Shown here one piece after another: positions 1 to 6,207 of a stretch of DNA of 12,320 bases. Source of the stretch: JACKCP01 sp050253255. GTDB lineage: Bacteria > Desulfobacterota > Desulfobacteria > Desulfobacterales > JACKCP01. The position numbers and the translations under genes are program-made. The DNA is taken from NCBI GenBank assembly GCA_050253255.1, contig JBFWJK010000097.1, positions 1 to 12,320 on the forward strand. Direction: 5' to 3'. Within the stretch, counting starts at the first letter, position 1. Every line of letters starts with the position of its first letter. Below the pieces are notes generated by a model. That model saw only the letters and a list, made by a program, of their open reading frames with translations, was not told the origin of the DNA and did no database searches.

Positions 1-684
1 TGAAGTTCCGTATAGAAGAGATGTTTTTTCAAGTGATGAAATATAGCTCCCCTCTTCAGCATATGTTTCTGTTATGACAGCATCGAAGGGGGCTTTTATT
101 ACAGTTCTTGAAAGATCCAGCTCTGCCTTTGAAAGTTCGGCCTTTGCAGATTCAAGTTTTGCCTTTGCTGATCTGAGCTGAGGTTCCCGCAGGGCCAGAG
201 TTTTGTCCTCGATTGTATCCATCCCTGATTTTTCATAAAAACCAAGCTCTTTTCTTGCACTTTCCTGTTTTCCCATTTCAAGACTCAGATCAGCCTCGGC
301 CTGTTTTACCTGCGCTTTGAGCTTTTCAATCTGATAGAGATAATCATCTTGTTCAATTTTTGCTATTGTTTCGCCTTTTTTTACAATTCCTCCGGGATAA
401 TAATTTTTTGAAACAAAGATTATTCTTCCGCTTACAGATGTTTTGAGTTCAACCTTTTTTTCAGGAACCACGGTTCCCATTCCGTTTATTATTATCCGGC
501 AGTCCTTTTTTTCAAGGGGCTGAACATCTACATAAAAGGCCTTTACATCTTTTTTAGCCCCTTTTTTTACTGCAGGTTTGGAGTGCATGAAAAAAGTGTA
601 GCTTTTAATCCCTGTGAAAATCAGTAAAATGAAAACAGCAGTTTTTATTGAGATTCTTACGATTTTTAAATTTTTCTCATTCAT
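1..684 (-). CDS. RND efflux periplasmic adaptor (HlyD/AcrA-type membrane fusion protein), C-terminus outside window
   Basis: Partial: 228 codons are visible and the frame is open to the left edge. The protein would link an inner-membrane RND pump to the outer membrane channel encoded just upstream. Visible parts are an N-terminal membrane anchor (about residues 12-32), the first half of a lipoyl/barrel-sandwich domain (about 67-110, with VSGRI at 84-88 and VKKGE at 101-105), an Ala/Lys/Glu-rich alpha-helical hairpin (about 115-190, containing REPQL), and the second lipoyl half starting with LSRTVIKAPF at 191-200, which is the family signature. The start ATG at 684 lies inside the end of the TolC-like gene, giving an 8-nt overlap and suggesting coupled translation. 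An ATG at 680 is in another frame and stops after four codons. The pump gene is expected next, beyond coordinate 1. The substrate cannot be read from the adaptor. Confidence 0.9.
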   Translation of the reverse strand, partial: MNEKNLKIVRISIKTAVFILLIFTGIKSYTFFMHSKPAVKKGAKKDVKAFYVDVQPLEKKDCRIIINGMGTVVPEKKVELKTSVSGRIIFVSKNYYPGGIVKKGETIAKIEQDDYLYQIEKLKAQVKQAEADLSLEMGKQESARKELGFYEKSGMDTIEDKTLALREPQLRSAKAKLESAKAELSKAELDLSRTVIKAPFDAVITETYAEEGSYISSLEKTSLLYGTS

Positions 685-2056
685 TTTTATTTTCCATGTC
701 TTTTACAAATTGTTTTGTCCATGTGCTTCCTATTGCTCTGTAAAGAGATATCCTGTCTTCAATGAGAGCCGATTTTTCACTTATGAGAACCGACTCGAGG
801 TTTTTCAGATAGTTGTATCTTTCAATGTATGAAATATAGTCGGAGCTTCCGTTTTTGTACTCATTTTCAGCATAGAAAAGAGAGGCCTCAGATGCTTTTA
901 TTCTCTGCTCCAGAAAAAGAAGTTTTTCCTTTTGGGCTTTTTCCTGAGAAACGGCATCCGAGACTTCCTTAAAAGCAGAAAGAACAATGTCTTTGTATGA
1001 ATATAAATATTCGTTTCTTTCAGCTTTTGATCTTTTGACTTCCTGTCTTAAATAACCTCCTCTGAACACAGGTGCAGTTAAATTGGCCGCAAGTTTTGAA
1101 ATCCAGTCATCAAATGAAAGGGAAAATTCATTGGATGAAAGTCCTGCTGAGGCCGAGATTGAAAGACTTGGAAGCATATTTTTTTTTGCGTTATAAAGAT
1201 TTTGTTCCGAAGCCATAAGCCTTGAAAAAGAGGCCTTTATATCTGGTCTCGATTCAAGAAGATCCGAGCTGATGCCGGTTTCAGGCATTTGTGGAAGATC
1301 GGGAAGTTTTTGTGTCTTTACTTCAAGGGAATCAAGCCCAGTGAGGTAGAGAAGTCTGTTGGAAAGGAGCTGTTTTTCCAGCCGTGCCGAGTTTATTGTC
1401 TCTTTCAGGGCCAGAATTTCCTTTTTGTGGTCATAGACATCTGATGCATTTGCCATTCCGTTTTTATATCTCAGTTTTAAGACTTTGAGCTGTTTTTGAT
1501 TTTCATTTAAAATTCCATCAAGAATTTCAAGTCTTGAGCTGACAGAAACATAATTTTTCCATGCGCTTACTGTTTCAGATGCAATTGTAACGGCAGCAGA
1601 CTCAAGATCACTTTGAGCTGCATTTCTGCTGAATCTGGATGCGTTTACCTGAGAGTTTATTTTTCCCCATAAGTCTATTTCATAGCCTGCTTCAAGGCCT
1701 ATGGAGGACGATTTTGAGGTGTTTTTATCTGTTCTGGTTTCAGATATTCCCCCGTTTATGTCAATGTCAGGGAAAAGGTCTGATTTTTCCTTTGCCAGGG
1801 CAGAATCAGCCTTTTTTAAAGTTTCAAAGGCTTTTTTTATTGTGTTGTTGTTATTTAAAGCAGTTTCAACAAGAAAATTAAGCTCCTCATTATTAAAATC
1901 CTGCCACCATCTGTCTATTTTTGCCTTTCCGTAGAAGTTTTCATTAAATGCCTGCGGAACTTTTACTTCTAAGCTGTTCTCTTTTTCATGCTGAAAAGAG
2001 GCACAGCCGGAAAAAAGAACAATTAAAAATATTGCTGTAAAAATTTTTTGTTTCAT
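677..2056 (-). CDS. TolC/NodT-family outer membrane efflux lipoprotein
   Basis: This 459-residue protein is the outer membrane channel of a tripartite efflux system, the CnrC/OprM role. It has a lipoprotein signal peptide with lipobox LFSGC (Cys18). The mature start carries the NodT-type signature RWWQDFNNEELNFLVETAL (about 49-67). Two repeated long alpha-helical and beta segments follow: the first from about 65 to 260 and the second from SRPDIKASFSRL onward, containing the usual ASLGLSS-like beta strand (here SISASAGLSS) and a helix with DAVSQEKAQKEKLLFLEQRI. The length is normal for the family. A modest AGGA ribosome site precedes the ATG. The gene lies 39 nt downstream of the sigma factor gene and overlaps the adaptor gene by 8 nt, so regulators and pump components are probably on one transcript. 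Confidence 0.93.
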   Translation of the reverse strand: MKQKIFTAIFLIVLFSGCASFQHEKENSLEVKVPQAFNENFYGKAKIDRWWQDFNNEELNFLVETALNNNNTIKKAFETLKKADSALAKEKSDLFPDIDINGGISETRTDKNTSKSSSIGLEAGYEIDLWGKINSQVNASRFSRNAAQSDLESAAVTIASETVSAWKNYVSVSSRLEILDGILNENQKQLKVLKLRYKNGMANASDVYDHKKEILALKETINSARLEKQLLSNRLLYLTGLDSLEVKTQKLPDLPQMPETGISSDLLESRPDIKASFSRLMASEQNLYNAKKNMLPSLSISASAGLSSNEFSLSFDDWISKLAANLTAPVFRGGYLRQEVKRSKAERNEYLYSYKDIVLSAFKEVSDAVSQEKAQKEKLLFLEQRIKASEASLFYAENEYKNGSSDYISYIERYNYLKNLESVLISEKSALIEDRISLYRAIGSTWTKQFVKDMENKNE

Positions 2057-2095
2057 TTTTTTCCTGTAAAATCAAAATTTATAATAAATTGAGCT

Positions 2096-2650
2096 TTATA
2101 GCCCGGAACTGTTCAAAATATCCCTGAGTTTTTTTCTTGCCCTTATCAGAAGAGCTTCCACCGAGCTTTCGGTTTTATCCATGATTTCTGCAATTTCACT
2201 GTATTTAAGTTCAGCTCTGTATCTTAAAAGAACAGCTTTTTTCTGTGTTTCAGGAAGCTTTTCAACAGCATTGTAAAGAATTTTTTCTTCCTGATTTTTG
2301 CAGATCATGTCAACTGTGTTTTCAAAAAAATCTGTTTCAGGAATACTGCCGAAGTATACAGGCTTTTTTTTCCTGAGAAAATCGATGCAGAGATTGTTTG
2401 CAATTTTAAAAAGGAATGATCTTACTTCCTTTTCAGGATCAAAAGCTGCAATATTCCTGTAAAATCTTAAAAAAGTTTCCTGAACCATGTCGTTTGATTC
2501 TGTCTCATCTTTTATCATGTAAATACAAAATGAGTATAATGGTCTTTGATATCGTGACACCAGCTCTTCAAAAGCCCCGGAATCCGACAGAAGAATCAGG
2601 TTTACAAGGTCATTGTCCGTATACTTTTTTAATGATTTTGAAAATTTCAT
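2096..2650 (-). CDS. ECF-type RNA polymerase sigma factor (CnrH-like position)
   Basis: This 184-residue sigma70-family protein has only regions 2 and 4. Region 2 spans about residues 26-97, with the core-binding and -10 recognition helices around NDMVQETFLRFYRN (53-66) and the end of the domain at RSFLFKIANNLCIDFLRKKK (77-96). Region 4 spans about 125-178, with KLPETQKKAVLLRYRAEL and the helix-turn-helix YSEIAEIMDKTESSVEALLIRARKKL. It is inferred to be held by the zinc-finger anti-sigma factor encoded two genes upstream and to transcribe this operon, including the efflux genes. Its ATG lies 5 nt after the stop of the sensor gene and has no clear Shine-Dalgarno sequence, so it may depend on translational coupling. 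The ECF subgroup cannot be assigned with certainty by eye. Confidence 0.93.
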   Translation of the reverse strand: MKFSKSLKKYTDNDLVNLILLSDSGAFEELVSRYQRPLYSFCIYMIKDETESNDMVQETFLRFYRNIAAFDPEKEVRSFLFKIANNLCIDFLRKKKPVYFGSIPETDFFENTVDMICKNQEEKILYNAVEKLPETQKKAVLLRYRAELKYSEIAEIMDKTESSVEALLIRARKKLRDILNSSGL

Positions 2651-2655
2651 AAAAA

Positions 2656-3111
2656 TCAGGGTTTCTTTTTAAAATGATCTTCAAGCTGCCTGTGGATTGA
2701 GTCAAAGTATCCGGGTGCATTTTTCCCAAGAATTGAGTCAACTTTTTCTATGTGGCCAATAAAAAGCATTTCCTTTTTGTCTATGCCTGATTCCAGCTGT
2801 TTTTTGAGATTTCCAATTTTATCATTATTTCTTTTTACTTCTGAATAAAGGTTTAAAATTTCCATTCTTTTTTTATGAATATCAATATACGCATTTTTCA
2901 TGGAAGAATGAAAATTTTTAATTTCATTTTCAAGCTCTCTGGTTTCACTCTCTGAAAGGTTAATTTCTGAAACTGCTTTTTTTGACATGTGAAGAAAAGC
3001 TTTTTTGGGTGAGAGAGGAATGGACATTAAATGGAAAACAAGAAAAATAATAAATCCTGCATTAAGTCCTATGGAAAAAAAAAGTATAATTTTCAGTCTG
3101 AATGTATTCAA
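2656..3111 (-). CDS. Membrane-anchored periplasmic Metal_resist/Spy-CpxP-like sensor protein (CnrX-like position)
   Basis: This 151-residue protein has one uncleaved-looking N-terminal membrane helix (about residues 6-28), then a mostly alpha-helical, highly charged periplasmic part (about 30-151). The layout fits the Metal_resist fold (CnrX, ZraP, Spy): a first helical pair with NLSESETRELENEIKNF (51-67), a long helix rich in Lys and Glu, then GHIEKVDSILGKNAPGYFDSI (119-139), which resembles the helix-loop-helix end of CnrX-type sensors. Possible metal ligands are His41, Met42, His68, His79, His120, His140 and His146. The start is TTG at 3111, overlapping the anti-sigma stop by 4 nt (TTGA). 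It is supported by an AAGGAG at 3119-3124; the next in-frame Met would remove the membrane helix. Role by position: senses metal or envelope stress and relays it to the anti-sigma factor. Sequence similarity is diffuse, so a general Spy-like chaperone is possible. Confidence 0.75.
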   Translation of the reverse strand: MNTFRLKIILFFSIGLNAGFIIFLVFHLMSIPLSPKKAFLHMSKKAVSEINLSESETRELENEIKNFHSSMKNAYIDIHKKRMEILNLYSEVKRNNDKIGNLKKQLESGIDKKEMLFIGHIEKVDSILGKNAPGYFDSIHRQLEDHFKKKP

Positions 3112-3521
3112 AACAGATCTCCTTTATCAGAGTTGACTGCAAGCACGTAAGTTCCCGATGAAATGCTGTCGGATCTGAGTTCAAAGGTTTTGCTGGCAAG
3201 CCCGAATCCTATTATAATTCCCGCTGCGGCACAGGCAAGAGCAATTGTTTTTAAAGGCTTTTTGGAACAGTTGAGCTTAATTGGATCTGAAGCCGGTTTT
3301 TTTATTTTTTCAAATTCTGAAACAATTATTTTTTTCAGATTTTCCGGGGGATTTATTTCCGGGATTTTTTTCAGTTTTTCAATTACAAGCTTTTCTCCAT
3401 CATAATAACTTCTGCATCCGGGGCATTTTTTGAGATGCCTTTGTAGTCTGATCCTGCTGACAATACCTGTTTCATTGTCCAGAAACTTTGAACTAATTAT
3501 TCTAAATTTGCTGCAGTCCAT
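3108..3521 (-). CDS. Zinc-finger (zf-HC2) transmembrane anti-sigma factor
   Basis: This 137-residue protein has the cytoplasmic ZAS zinc motif: Cys3, then His29-x3-Cys33-x2-Cys36 in HLKKCPGC, preceded by the typical KFLDNETG segment. A charged linker with NPPENLKKIIVSEFEKIKK follows, then one transmembrane helix at about 92-109 (Ala/Ile/Gly-rich) and a short periplasmic tail of about 28 residues ending in GTYVLAVNS. Proteins of this family bind and inhibit an ECF sigma factor at the membrane. Here the gene comes first in the operon, followed by the periplasmic sensor and then the sigma gene, which is the order of cnrY-cnrX-cnrH. CnrY itself is a shorter protein that, from memory, lacks this zinc finger, so this is a variant. 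ATG at 3521 follows AAGGAG (3528-3533) with 6-nt spacing. Confidence 0.88.
   Translation of the reverse strand: MDCSKFRIISSKFLDNETGIVSRIRLQRHLKKCPGCRSYYDGEKLVIEKLKKIPEINPPENLKKIIVSEFEKIKKPASDPIKLNCSKKPLKTIALACAAAGIIIGFGLASKTFELRSDSISSGTYVLAVNSDKGDLF
3119..3124 (-). promoter_or_regulatory. Ribosome binding site deciding a TTG start (sensor gene)
   Basis: AAGGAG on the minus strand lies 7 nt before the TTG at 3111 and inside the end of the anti-sigma gene. It supports TTG as the real start of the periplasmic sensor; no ATG in that frame would keep the membrane anchor. Confidence 0.7.
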
Positions 3522-3551
3522 TTTTTTCTCCTTCTGCCTTTTGTTAGAGTT

Positions 3552-3578
3552 AATACGGTTGAAAAATAAAAAACCTTC
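3552..3578 (-). promoter_or_regulatory. Candidate ECF-sigma promoter of the anti-sigma/sensor/sigma/efflux operon
   Basis: On the minus strand, GAAGGTT (3578-3572) is followed after 14 nt by CGTATT (3557-3552). This loosely resembles the ECF layout of a GGAAC-like -35 and a CGT-containing -10, about 30 nt before the anti-sigma start. Autoregulation is common for such sigma factors, but the match is weak and is offered only as a candidate; no better housekeeping promoter was seen here. Confidence 0.25.
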
Positions 3579-3648
3579 GCAATTTTTTTGTTTAAGCTCT
3601 TTAATTTGAAAAAAGAATGCTTGTTATGATAGTACATATAAAAAATGT

Positions 3649-3677
3649 TTGACTTATCTAATCTTTGGTTTTATAAA
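3649..3677 (+). promoter_or_regulatory. Sigma70-type promoter of feoAB
   Basis: TTGACT (3649-3654), a 17-nt spacer and TATAAA (3672-3677) form a near-consensus housekeeping promoter. The predicted start of transcription is near 3684, giving a leader of roughly 40 nt to feoA. I looked for a 7-1-7 Fur-type inverted repeat over this promoter and did not find a convincing one. Confidence 0.65.
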
Positions 3678-3721
3678 GTTTCAACAAAGTTTTGTGAATC
3701 TAAAATTATATGGAGTCTATA

Positions 3722-3967
3722 ATGGTGCTGGTGTGTTTGAGACAAATGGAAAAAAATTCCCGGGGAACCATAAAAAAAATCAATGGCTCAAGGGAAATGG
3801 AAAGAAGAATAAGAGATCTTGGTCTTTTTTCAGGAGTAAAGTTCAGGGTTGAAGGAAGAGCTCCCTTGAAGGATCCTGTAGCTTTGAGGCTTGAAAACTG
3901 CAAGATCACACTGAGAAACAATGAGGCGGATCTTATAATGGTTGAGCCTGAAGGAGGTGCAGTATGA
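3722..3967 (+). CDS. feoA: FeoA, ferrous iron transport accessory protein
   Basis: This 81-residue SH3-like cytoplasmic protein works with the FeoB iron transporter. Recognisable FeoA features are the central RRIRDLGLFSGVKFRVEGRAPLKDPV block, which fits the family pattern of an Arg-Leu-Leu-Asp-Leu-Gly-Leu turn followed by a Pro-Leu-x-Asp-Pro loop, and the final strand NEADLIMVEP. I chose ATG at 3722 because GGAG (3712-3715) sits 6 nt upstream of it. The in-frame ATG at 3710 would add four residues but has no ribosome site. The stop overlaps the feoB start by 4 nt (ATGA), and the last codons contain the feoB ribosome site, so the two are coupled. Confidence 0.9.
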   Translation: MVLVCLRQMEKNSRGTIKKINGSREMERRIRDLGLFSGVKFRVEGRAPLKDPVALRLENCKITLRNNEADLIMVEPEGGAV

Positions 3968-6117
3968 GTGCTTCACTTGCTCTGGCCGGAAACCCCAACT
4001 CAGGAAAAACCACCCTTTTCAATTCACTTACAGGTGCAAGACAGCATGTGGGAAATTACCCCGGGGTTACAGTGGAAAAAAGAGAAGGGAACTGGGTTGT
4101 AAACGGAAAAGCCGTAAAAGTTACAGATCTTCCAGGAACATATTCCCTTACAGCCTATTCTCTGGAAGAAAAGGTTGCAAGGGATTATCTGCTTGAAAAC
4201 AGATCTTCTGTGGTAGTCGATATTCTGGATGCAACAAATCTGGAGCGTCATCTTTTCCTTGCCGTTCAGTTCATGGAGCTTGGAGTTCCTCTTATACTGG
4301 CCGTAAATATGATGGACGAAGCCGAAAATTCGGGTATTGAAATCGATATAAACCTTTTGTCTTCTCTTTTGAATATCCCTGTTGTTCCAACAGTTGCAAG
4401 GGAAGGAAAAGGAAAGGACGAAATATATAAGGAGCTTGAAAAAATTGATATTTCAAGCTTCAAAGGCTCTGGCTTTGAAATTTCCTACGGTGATATTATC
4501 GATGCAGAAATAAATGAACTTGAAAAAATTATCAGCGGTTTCACTTCAGTAATTCAGAAGTATCCCTCAAGATGGACTGCAATAAAATATCTTGAAGAAG
4601 ATCCTGAAATAATAAAGATAGTCAATAAGGCTGATGTCAGAGGAGAAGCGAAAACAATACTTGAGGATCTCAGGAAAAAAACAAGAAGTCTTTTTGACAT
4701 GGATCCGGAAACCATGATTTCGGATAAAAGGTACGGTTATATTTCAGGTATAGCAAAGCAGACTGTAAGATATAAAAAAGAATCTGCAGACAGACACAAG
4801 GTGTCTGACAGAATAGATGCAGTTCTCACCCACTCGATAACAGGCCCGGTTTTTATGGCGGCTGTTTTTTACCTTCTTTTCAAGGCAACATTTGTGATTG
4901 GTGAAATTCCAATGGGCTGGCTTGAATCTTTTTTCGGATTTGCCGGAGACATTGTAACAAAGCTTGTTCCTGAAGGACTTCTTCAATCGCTGATTGTGGC
5001 CGGAGTAATTGACGGTGTGGGAGGAGTGCTGGGATTTGTTCCGCTTATAGCAATAATGTTTTTCATGATTTCTTTTCTTGAAGATGCAGGATACATGGCC
5101 AGAATGGCTTATATGCTTGACCGTATTTTCAGAACATTCGGACTTCACGGAGCGTCTGTGATGCCGTTTATAATTTCAGGGGGAATCCCCGGAGGCTGTG
5201 CTGTTCCGGGTGTTATGGCTGCAAGAACCTTAAAGAGTAAAAAGGAAAGAATTGCAACAATTCTTACAGCTCCTCTTTTAATGTGCGGTGCCAAGGTTCC
5301 GGTTTTTGTTCTCTTATGCGGAGCATTTTTCGGTGAAAAAGCGGCAATGGCAATGTTCTGGCTGACCATGGGCGGATGGGCTGCAGCGCTTTTAGCTGCA
5401 AAGCTTTTAAGAAGCACCTTGATAAAGGGAGATTCAACCCCTTTTATAATGGAGCTTCCTCCATACAGAATGCCGACCTTGAAAGGAGTTCTTCTTCATA
5501 CATGGGAGCGGGCGAAACAGTATATAAAAAAGGCTGGTACATTTATTCTCGCAATTTCAATTGTGATCTGGGCCATGATGACATTTCCACAGCTTTCAGA
5601 GCAGGAAGTCTCAAAATATGAAGAAAACATTAAAAATGTTTCAGTTCAGTACCAGGGAACTGAAGAACTGGACTCAAAACTTGCTGAAGCAGAAAATTTA
5701 ATGAAACAGGCAGAACTCAAAAATTCAGTTGCAGGAAGACTTGGAACAGCCATAACACCTGTTACGGAACTTGCAGGCTTTGACTGGAAAACAAACATTG
5801 CACTGATAGGCGGATTTGCGGCAAAGGAAGTTATAGTTTCAACTCTTGGAACAGCATATTCCCTTGGGGAAACAGACCCTGAAGCTCCGGAAGCATTGTC
5901 TGACAAGCTTGTAAATGACCCGGGGTTTGACTATATAACCGCAGTGAGTCTGATGATTTTTGTGCTTCTTTATGCTCCATGCTTTGTTACAGTTGTGGCA
6001 ACTGCAAAAGAAATAGGCTGGAAATGGGCAGTGTTTGGAGTTGTATCAAATACAGTTCTTGCTTTCGGGCTTTCAGTCCTTTTTTATCAGACTGCAAGGC
6101 TTGGCATTTTTTCCTGA
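3964..6117 (+). CDS. feoB: FeoB, ferrous iron transporter
   Basis: This 717-residue inner-membrane protein imports Fe2+ using a cytoplasmic GTPase domain. G motifs are clear: G1 GNPNSGKTT (9-17), G2 GNYPGVTVE (30-38, Thr36), G3 DLPGTYSL (55-62) and G4 NMMD (115-118), followed by the helical GDI-like region to about 270. The membrane part has the two Gate segments, including the GVIDGVGGVLGFVPLIAIMFF and GASVMPFIISGGIPGGCAVPG stretches, and the conserved late segment GGFAAKEVIVSTLGTAYS. It has no extra C-terminal domain and is slightly shorter than the E. coli protein. AAGGAGG at 3951-3957 lies 6 nt before the ATG. No feoC is seen downstream; a terminator follows directly. Confidence 0.97.
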   Translation: MSASLALAGNPNSGKTTLFNSLTGARQHVGNYPGVTVEKREGNWVVNGKAVKVTDLPGTYSLTAYSLEEKVARDYLLENRSSVVVDILDATNLERHLFLAVQFMELGVPLILAVNMMDEAENSGIEIDINLLSSLLNIPVVPTVAREGKGKDEIYKELEKIDISSFKGSGFEISYGDIIDAEINELEKIISGFTSVIQKYPSRWTAIKYLEEDPEIIKIVNKADVRGEAKTILEDLRKKTRSLFDMDPETMISDKRYGYISGIAKQTVRYKKESADRHKVSDRIDAVLTHSITGPVFMAAVFYLLFKATFVIGEIPMGWLESFFGFAGDIVTKLVPEGLLQSLIVAGVIDGVGGVLGFVPLIAIMFFMISFLEDAGYMARMAYMLDRIFRTFGLHGASVMPFIISGGIPGGCAVPGVMAARTLKSKKERIATILTAPLLMCGAKVPVFVLLCGAFFGEKAAMAMFWLTMGGWAAALLAAKLLRSTLIKGDSTPFIMELPPYRMPTLKGVLLHTWERAKQYIKKAGTFILAISIVIWAMMTFPQLSEQEVSKYEENIKNVSVQYQGTEELDSKLAEAENLMKQAELKNSVAGRLGTAITPVTELAGFDWKTNIALIGGFAAKEVIVSTLGTAYSLGETDPEAPEALSDKLVNDPGFDYITAVSLMIFVLLYAPCFVTVVATAKEIGWKWAVFGVVSNTVLAFGLSVLFYQTARLGIFS

Positions 6118-6145
6118 TAAATAATCAGGATTGATATATACCTTT

Positions 6146-6184
6146 AAAAGTCCGGTATTAATTTTTTAAATGCCGGACTTTTTT
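6146..6184 (+). terminator. Rho-independent terminator after feoB, probably bidirectional
   Basis: A 14-bp stem (6146-6159 with 6169-6182) carries the GTCCGGTAT/ATGCCGGAC core with one G-T pair and a 9-nt AT loop, and ends in a run of six T. The 5' arm starts with AAAA, so on the minus strand the stem also ends in T and could stop transcripts of the convergent phosphoesterase gene. Confidence 0.88.
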
Positions 6185-6207
6185 GATTTTGTCCTGATAT
6201 TATTTTT

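Noticed and set aside
678..680. ATG at 680 overlapping the TolC-like stop as the adaptor start
   Set aside because: This frame hits a stop after four codons. The adaptor frame starts at the ATG at 684.
3621..3644. Fur box in the imperfect dyad TTATGATAG/CATATAA upstream of feoA
   Set aside because: Only the outer four bases pair; it does not fit a 7-1-7 Fur repeat.
4744..5148. 134-codon minus-strand frame inside feoB
   Set aside because: It is antisense to an unmistakable feoB and has no recognisable domain or ribosome site: a shadow frame.
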